DNA of 64,000 bases. Origin: Sphaerisporangium sp040683095. GTDB taxonomy: Bacteria > Actinomycetota > Actinomycetes > Streptosporangiales > Streptosporangiaceae. The stretch's first letter is position 1. The number at the start of each line of letters is the position of its first letter. Location of the stretch: contig NZ_JBFBCI010000043.1 in assembly GCF_040683095.1 (NCBI RefSeq), positions 15,489 through 79,488 on the forward strand, given 5' to 3'. The notes below the pieces were generated by a model, which was not told the DNA's origin, ran no database searches, and was given only the letters and a program-made list of their open reading frames with translations. Positions 60,432-64,000 of the stretch are shown piece by piece. Position numbers and translations under genes: made by a program.

Positions 60432-61421
60432 TCAGCCGCCGATGGCCGACATCGGGCGCGCCGGCTGGAGGAAGCCCTCGTCGTCGATGCCGTGCCCCGC
60501 GCGTTTGCCGCGGACGGTGGCGGCCCACCGCGCGGCGAGTTCGCCGTCCGATGCGCCGGCGCGCATCGCGCCGCGCAGGTCGGACTCCTCGGTGGCGAAC
60601 AGGCAGTTGCGGATCTGGCCGTCGGCGGTCAGGCGCACGCGGTCGCAGGCGCCGCAGAACGGGCGGGTCACCGAGCCGATGACCCCGACCCGCGCGGGCC
60701 CGCCGTCCACCAGGAAGATCTCGGCCGGGGCGCTGCCGCGCGCCGCGGGGTCGTCCGGGGTGAGCGCGAACGCCTCGGTGAGCCTGGCGAGGATCTCGTC
60801 GGCGGTCACCATGTCCTCGCGGCGCCAGCCGTGCTGGGCGTCCAAAGGCATCTGCTCGATGAACCGCGGCTCGTAGCCGCGCTCCAGGCAGAAGCGCAGC
60901 AGCGGGACGGCCTCGTGGTCGTTGACGCCGCGCATGAGCACCGCGTTGACCTTCACCGGGCGCAGCCCCGCGGCCTCGGCGGCGGCCAGGCCCGCCAGGA
61001 CGTCCCCCAGCCGGTCGCGGTGCGCGAGCCGGATGAAGGTCTCCCGGTCGAGGGTGTCCAGCGAGACGTTCACCCGGTCGAGCCCGGCCTCGGCCAGGGG
61101 CCCGGCGAGACGGGCCAGGCCGATGCCGTTGGAGGTGACCGACAAATGCGGACGCGGCCGCAGCGCCGCCACGCGCCCGACGATCTCCACGAGCTCGCGG
61201 CGCAGCAGGGGCTCGCCCCCGGTGAGGCGGACCTCGGTGATGCCCAGCCGTTCGACGCCGATCGCCACGAGCCTGCAGATCTCGTCCGCGGTGAGCAGCT
61301 CGGGCTTGGGCAGCCACTCGAGGCCCTCCGGGGGCATGCAGTACGAGCAGCGCAGGTTGCACCTGTCGGTCAGCGAGACCCTCAGGTCGGTCGCCACTCG
61401 CCCGAACGAGTCAACGAGCAC
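60432..61421 (-). CDS. moaA: GTP 3',8-cyclase MoaA
   Basis: MoaA is the radical SAM enzyme of the first step of molybdenum cofactor synthesis. The 329-residue product has the N-terminal 4Fe-4S motif CNLRCSYCMP (C-x3-C-x2-C) and the C-terminal cluster cysteines in RPFCGACDRVRLTADGQIRNCL, and ends with Gly-Gly. The GTG start at 61421 has AAGGAGGG eight bases upstream. A palindrome at 61545-61560 lies about 130 bp upstream. It is in one unit with mobA. Confidence 0.96.
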   Translation of the reverse strand: MLVDSFGRVATDLRVSLTDRCNLRCSYCMPPEGLEWLPKPELLTADEICRLVAIGVERLGITEVRLTGGEPLLRRELVEIVGRVAALRPRPHLSVTSNGIGLARLAGPLAEAGLDRVNVSLDTLDRETFIRLAHRDRLGDVLAGLAAAEAAGLRPVKVNAVLMRGVNDHEAVPLLRFCLERGYEPRFIEQMPLDAQHGWRREDMVTADEILARLTEAFALTPDDPAARGSAPAEIFLVDGGPARVGVIGSVTRPFCGACDRVRLTADGQIRNCLFATEESDLRGAMRAGASDGELAARWAATVRGKRAGHGIDDEGFLQPARPMSAIGG

Positions 61422-61544
61422 CGGAAGGCCCTCCTTGCGTGCGTGTCGCGGCGCCGAGGTTACGGCGGCGCCCGGCCTGGCGCCGCGGCGGCACCGTCCC
61501 GGACGCGGGTCAGGTGACGTGCCGGCGCGGGCCGCGCGGTGGAC

Positions 61545-61560
61545 GTGAAACTCGTTTCAC
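61545..61560. promoter_or_regulatory. Perfect palindrome upstream of moaA
   Basis: GTGAAAC (61545-61551), TC, GTTTCAC (61554-61560): seven-base perfect arms with a two-base spacer, about 125 bp upstream of moaA. This is the size and spacing of a dimeric repressor site. The regulator is unknown. Confidence 0.6.
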
Positions 61561-61707
61561 ACTAGACGGTCGACGCCGCAAGCACACACCCCTGCCCCCC
61601 GCGGATTCAACGGCGTTGACCCCGCTTCCTCCACCCTCTGGGCGAGATGGACCCCGGCGACCGCAGGTCATTCCACAACGTTCCTGAATCACGGCCTTAC
61701 ATGGAAT

Positions 61708-61742
61708 GGTTCGCCCCGCGAAGGGCTTGCCTTCCGCGAACC
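61708..61742. terminator. Hairpin downstream of rtcB
   Basis: GGTTCGC (61708-61714) pairs with GCGAACC (61736-61742), with additional imperfect pairing inside (AAGG / CCTT). It lies just past the rtcB stop on the minus strand. Confidence 0.45.
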
Positions 61743-61753
61743 AAGCCGGGTGC

Positions 61754-62152
61754 TCAGCCCTTGACGCAAATGATCTGGCGGAGGTGGGCCACGACCTCGA
61801 CCAGGTCGGTCTGGGCGGCCATGACCGACTCGATGTCCTTGTAGGCGCCCGGGATCTCGTCCAGCACGCCGGCGTCCTTGCGGCACTCCACCCCGCTGGT
61901 CTGCGCCTCCAGATCACCCACGGTGAAGGTCTTCTTCGCCTTCGTCCGGCTCATCTTCCGCCCCGCCCCGTGCGACGCGGAGTTGAACGCCTTCGCGTTG
62001 CCGAGTCCCTTCACGATGTAGGTTCCGGTGGCCATGGACCCGGGGATGATGCCGAGTTCCCCGCCTCCTGCCCGGATGGCCCCCTTCCGGGTGACCAGCA
62101 GGTCCACACCGTCATAGGTCTCCTCCGCCACGTAGTTGTGGTGGTACAACAT
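61754..62152 (-). pseudogene. rtcB: RNA ligase RtcB, C-terminal fragment cut by an integrated element
   Basis: RtcB joins RNA 2',3'-cyclic phosphate (or 3'-phosphate) ends to 5'-OH ends using GTP and manganese. Only 132 residues of about 390-400 remain. The fragment starts MLY then HHNYVAEE and includes GSMATGTYIV and SHGAGR, and runs to the natural C-terminus ICVKG. His61 of the fragment corresponds by spacing to the guanylylated histidine (E. coli His337), and His5 to the manganese ligand His281, but the other metal ligands lie in the missing part. The break falls 38 bp before the serine recombinase gene. The rest of rtcB should lie beyond the far end of the element, outside the window. Confidence 0.85.
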
Positions 62153-62189
62153 TGCTCTAGGCAGGAGGTTTCTTTACCAGGGAGAACCG

Positions 62190-63692
62190 ATGGACGATCT
62201 CTTACACGTGGTGAGCTACCAGCGGGCGAGTGCGGACAAGGCCAAAGACGAACACACGGTCACCGACCAGCGGAAAGTCAACCAGATGACGGCCGGTCGG
62301 CTCGGCTGGCGCATCGTCCATGCCTTCACCGACAACGACAAGTCGGCCGCCAAAGAAGGGGTCATACGGGACGACTTCGAGGCCATGCTTCGCGTCCTGC
62401 GGGCGGGCAAGCTTCCGGACGGCACGCCGGTACAGGGCTGTGTGGTGGTCGCGGAGGACCGTCTTGTCCGGCGCGCGGGCGACTACGAGCGGTTCGTGGA
62501 CGCGATCACGTCGATGGATGGGAGGGTGTTCGCCGACGCGCGGGGGCCTAAAGACCTCTACAGCGAAGATGTGGAGTCCATGGGACTGATGGGGGCAGTC
62601 CTGTCCCGCATGGAGGCCAAGAAGATGCGGCGGCGCGTCACTCGCTGGCACCGCAGTCGTGCCGAGGATGGTGCGATCCCGAACGGCTACCGCCCTTTCG
62701 GCTGGAAGGACGACAGGCGCACACTTGACCCCGTGCAGGGGGCCGCCATCAGGAAGGCGGTGCAATCGATCCTCGCGGGTGGCTCGGTCAACTCGATAGT
62801 ACGCAACTGGCAGGAGAAGGGATTCGTCACGACGCGGGGCAACGCCTGGGAGGCGCAGACCCTCAAGCAGTTGCTACGGAACCCCCGTCTCTGCGGCTGG
62901 CGCAAGATCAACGGTGAGATCGTCAAGGACGCGGACGGGAAGCCCGTGCAGGGCCAATGGGAGGCGATCATCACGCCGCAGGAGTGGGAGGCGGTTCAAG
63001 CGATCTTCGACGCCCGGCGCGGCAAGCAGGTCGGCAGCAATGGCATCATCGGCAACTTGCCGACGGACTTCCGGGACCACACTTATCTCCTTACCGGCAT
63101 CCTGCGCTGCGGCCGTCCCAAAGATGACGGCACGCTCTGTATGGCGAAGCTGCGCGTCACCTCGCACCGCGACTGTGACCACCACGTGTATGCGTGCAGG
63201 TCAAAGGCACAGGGGGGATGCGGCAGGCTGGCACGGCGCGGCGACATGGTGGACTTGTTCGTCTCGGAGGTCGTGCTCGCGAAGCTTGAAGAACAGCCTT
63301 TGGGGGCTGCGCAGGTCGAACCATGGGCGGGTGCCAGCGAACTGGAGGAGGCAGAGACGCAACTCCGCGAACTACGCGAGCACTGGCACAAGAAGAAAGT
63401 GAGCAACTCCCTGTTCTTCTCCGAGGTCGAACGCCTGGAGGCTGAGATCTCTCGACTCACGAAGGAGCGCGCGCAGTACGAAGCTGCCGCTCGACGGGCG
63501 AGATCCAGCATCACGGACATCCGGCGTCGGTGGTACTCGGATACAGATGATGACCGGCTGGATATGGCCCAGAAGCGAGCCTTGATCCGTGAAGGCTTCC
63601 TTGCGATCATCGTTCACCCTGTGGGGCAAGGAAGAGGGAGCCGGGGAACGTTCGACCCGGACAAGCTTGAGCTCATCTGGCGTGAGAACTGA
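62190..63692 (+). CDS. Large serine recombinase (site-specific integrase)
   Basis: The 500-residue product is a large serine integrase. The resolvase domain (about 5-150) has catalytic Ser14 in VVSYQRASADK and the later arginines in EDRLVRR. The recombinase domain (about 160-270) includes NGYRPFGW and NPRLCGWRKINGEI. A zinc-ribbon domain (about 305-360) has cysteines in LRCGRPKDDGTLC and YACRSKAQGGCGR. A coiled coil (about 390-460) precedes the end. Such enzymes recombine attP and attB in one direction without host factors. ATG 62190 has GGGAG before it. Its gene abuts the broken rtcB, so rtcB is the probable attB target. Confidence 0.95.
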   Translation: MDDLLHVVSYQRASADKAKDEHTVTDQRKVNQMTAGRLGWRIVHAFTDNDKSAAKEGVIRDDFEAMLRVLRAGKLPDGTPVQGCVVVAEDRLVRRAGDYERFVDAITSMDGRVFADARGPKDLYSEDVESMGLMGAVLSRMEAKKMRRRVTRWHRSRAEDGAIPNGYRPFGWKDDRRTLDPVQGAAIRKAVQSILAGGSVNSIVRNWQEKGFVTTRGNAWEAQTLKQLLRNPRLCGWRKINGEIVKDADGKPVQGQWEAIITPQEWEAVQAIFDARRGKQVGSNGIIGNLPTDFRDHTYLLTGILRCGRPKDDGTLCMAKLRVTSHRDCDHHVYACRSKAQGGCGRLARRGDMVDLFVSEVVLAKLEEQPLGAAQVEPWAGASELEEAETQLRELREHWHKKKVSNSLFFSEVERLEAEISRLTKERAQYEAAARRARSSITDIRRRWYSDTDDDRLDMAQKRALIREGFLAIIVHPVGQGRGSRGTFDPDKLELIWREN

Positions 63693-63950
63693 CTGCACAG
63701 ATACCGACCGGCGGCGTTCCTCAGTTGGCCGATCTGCAACTCGGCGGGAGTTGTGTTGCCGGCGCCAATGCGAAGCACCCCGAAGGGGCCGCGTCAGCGG
63801 TTGGGGCCGACGACACCACGGCGGAAAGTAACTCAGCTATCGGACGGGGGGCGGGAGTAGGCTGATCGAAGCGAGTTTCTTCTACCTCTAAGGGGTAGCT
63901 GTGCCTGAGGGGCCGAGATCATTCCGGACAGCGGAATTTGTGATTGTACT
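63693..63950. other. Non-coding stretch after the recombinase
   Basis: No gene is supported here. A short hairpin ATTCCG/CGGAAT (63921-63937) is followed on the plus strand by a T-rich segment, and may be a terminator shared with a minus-strand gene ending at 63951. A weaker CTACC/GGTAG pair lies at 63882-63898. Confidence 0.45.
63921..63937. terminator. Short hairpin near the right edge
   Basis: ATTCCG (63921-63926), loop GACAG, CGGAAT (63932-63937). The plus-strand sequence after it is T-rich (TTGTGATTGTACTTT). Confidence 0.4.
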
Positions 63951-64000
63951 TTACGAGGCCAGCTGAAGCTCTGCGTACTCATCGAGAGCCTCGAATGGCG
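63951..64000 (-). CDS. Possible C-terminal end of an element gene (partial)
   Basis: A minus-strand frame entering from the right edge reads PFEALDEYAELQLAS and stops with TAA at 63951. Only 16 codons are visible, so this may be chance. Its position just after a terminator-like hairpin, and the plausible amphipathic helix, make a real gene end somewhat likely. The family cannot be told. Confidence 0.3.
   Translation of the reverse strand, partial: PFEALDEYAELQLAS

Larger units (their letters stand above)
61422..61753. other. Region between moaA and the rtcB remnant
   Basis: There is no gene here. It holds the GTGAAAC/GTTTCAC palindrome (61545-61560), likely part of moaA regulation, and a hairpin near the rtcB end (61708-61742) that could terminate rtcB transcription. 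I looked for a molybdenum cofactor riboswitch and did not recognise one. Confidence 0.55.
62145..64000. mobile_element. Integrated element with a large serine recombinase (left end; continues off the window)
   Basis: The left boundary is where the rtcB reading frame ends (about 62140-62152). The first gene inside is the recombinase. The DNA to the right is less GC-rich by eye than the chromosome and contains unusual codons and AT runs (for example 63865-63960). No cargo genes are visible in the 300 bp after the recombinase except the end of a minus-strand frame at the edge. Whether this is a prophage or an integrative plasmid cannot be told. Confidence 0.75.

Noticed and set aside
61422..61560. 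Molybdenum cofactor riboswitch before moaA
   Set aside because: The GC-rich leader has no pattern I recognise as the Moco element; only a DNA-type palindrome is clear.
62100..62190. tRNA gene as the integration site
   Set aside because: No tRNA fold is visible at the boundary; the flanking sequence is the rtcB coding region, and serine integrases often use protein genes.

Overview
The window is GC-rich chromosome from an actinomycete. By gene content it looks like a member of the Streptosporangiales or a close relative. It carries a Pup-proteasome locus (prcB, pup, dop, arc), mycothiol ligase mshC, an InhA-type FabI, a 6C-type small RNA, a gas vesicle gene set and dense GTG/TTG starts with strong purine-rich ribosome sites. 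Species cannot be told from the sequence.

Layout: 1-8066 is the pupylation/proteasome block, all on the minus strand (trmI, arc, dop, pup, prcB running off the left edge). It is interrupted between dop and pup by a plus-strand membrane protein and a Ser/Thr kinase. 8186-12978 holds a tandem GNAT protein and a divergent locus (pfkB kinase and class III aminotransferase against tetR and class II aldolase) of unknown pathway. 13139-19022 has an FHA protein, a site-2 protease, a RecB-like nuclease and a two-component system. 19082-25142 is a peptide ABC transporter operon. 25946-31859 has a small membrane protein, a HAD phosphatase, cobalamin-dependent methionine synthase and a PAC2 protein.

32140-42482 is assimilatory nitrate/nitrite metabolism: narK, a molybdopterin nitrate reductase, its FAD partner, nirB, nirD, the HemD-winged-helix regulator nnaR and a CbiX chelatase that would serve siroheme supply. 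From the nitrate reductase to cbiX the genes overlap stop-to-start. 42716-46623 is peptide deformylase and a gas vesicle set (gvpY, Z, J, L, S, K) in which gvpZ/gvpJ and gvpK show reading-frame damage or unusual overlaps. 46634-51696 is mshC and a conserved actinobacterial block (NRDE protein, PI3/4-kinase-like protein, DUF3090, phosphatase, uppP). 51866-59179 has an aldo/keto reductase, a secreted protein, fabG-fabI, a TldD/TldE pair, dodecin and DUF3099.

59187-59335 encodes a three-hairpin RNA whose loops each hold five C residues, a 6C-RNA relative. 59386-61421 has a DUF6457 protein, mobA and moaA, which would supply molybdenum cofactor to the nitrate reductase. At 61754-62152 lies only the C-terminal third of the RNA ligase gene rtcB. 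It is cut exactly where a large serine recombinase begins (62190-63692). The element carrying that recombinase continues off the right edge and has visibly lower GC.

The observations most worth following are the rtcB-targeting serine recombinase, the gvpZ/gvpJ junction and split gvpK, the 5C-loop RNA, the 41-bp dyad before the membrane protein inside the proteasome locus, and the unassigned kinase/aminotransferase/aldolase locus with its palindromic operator.
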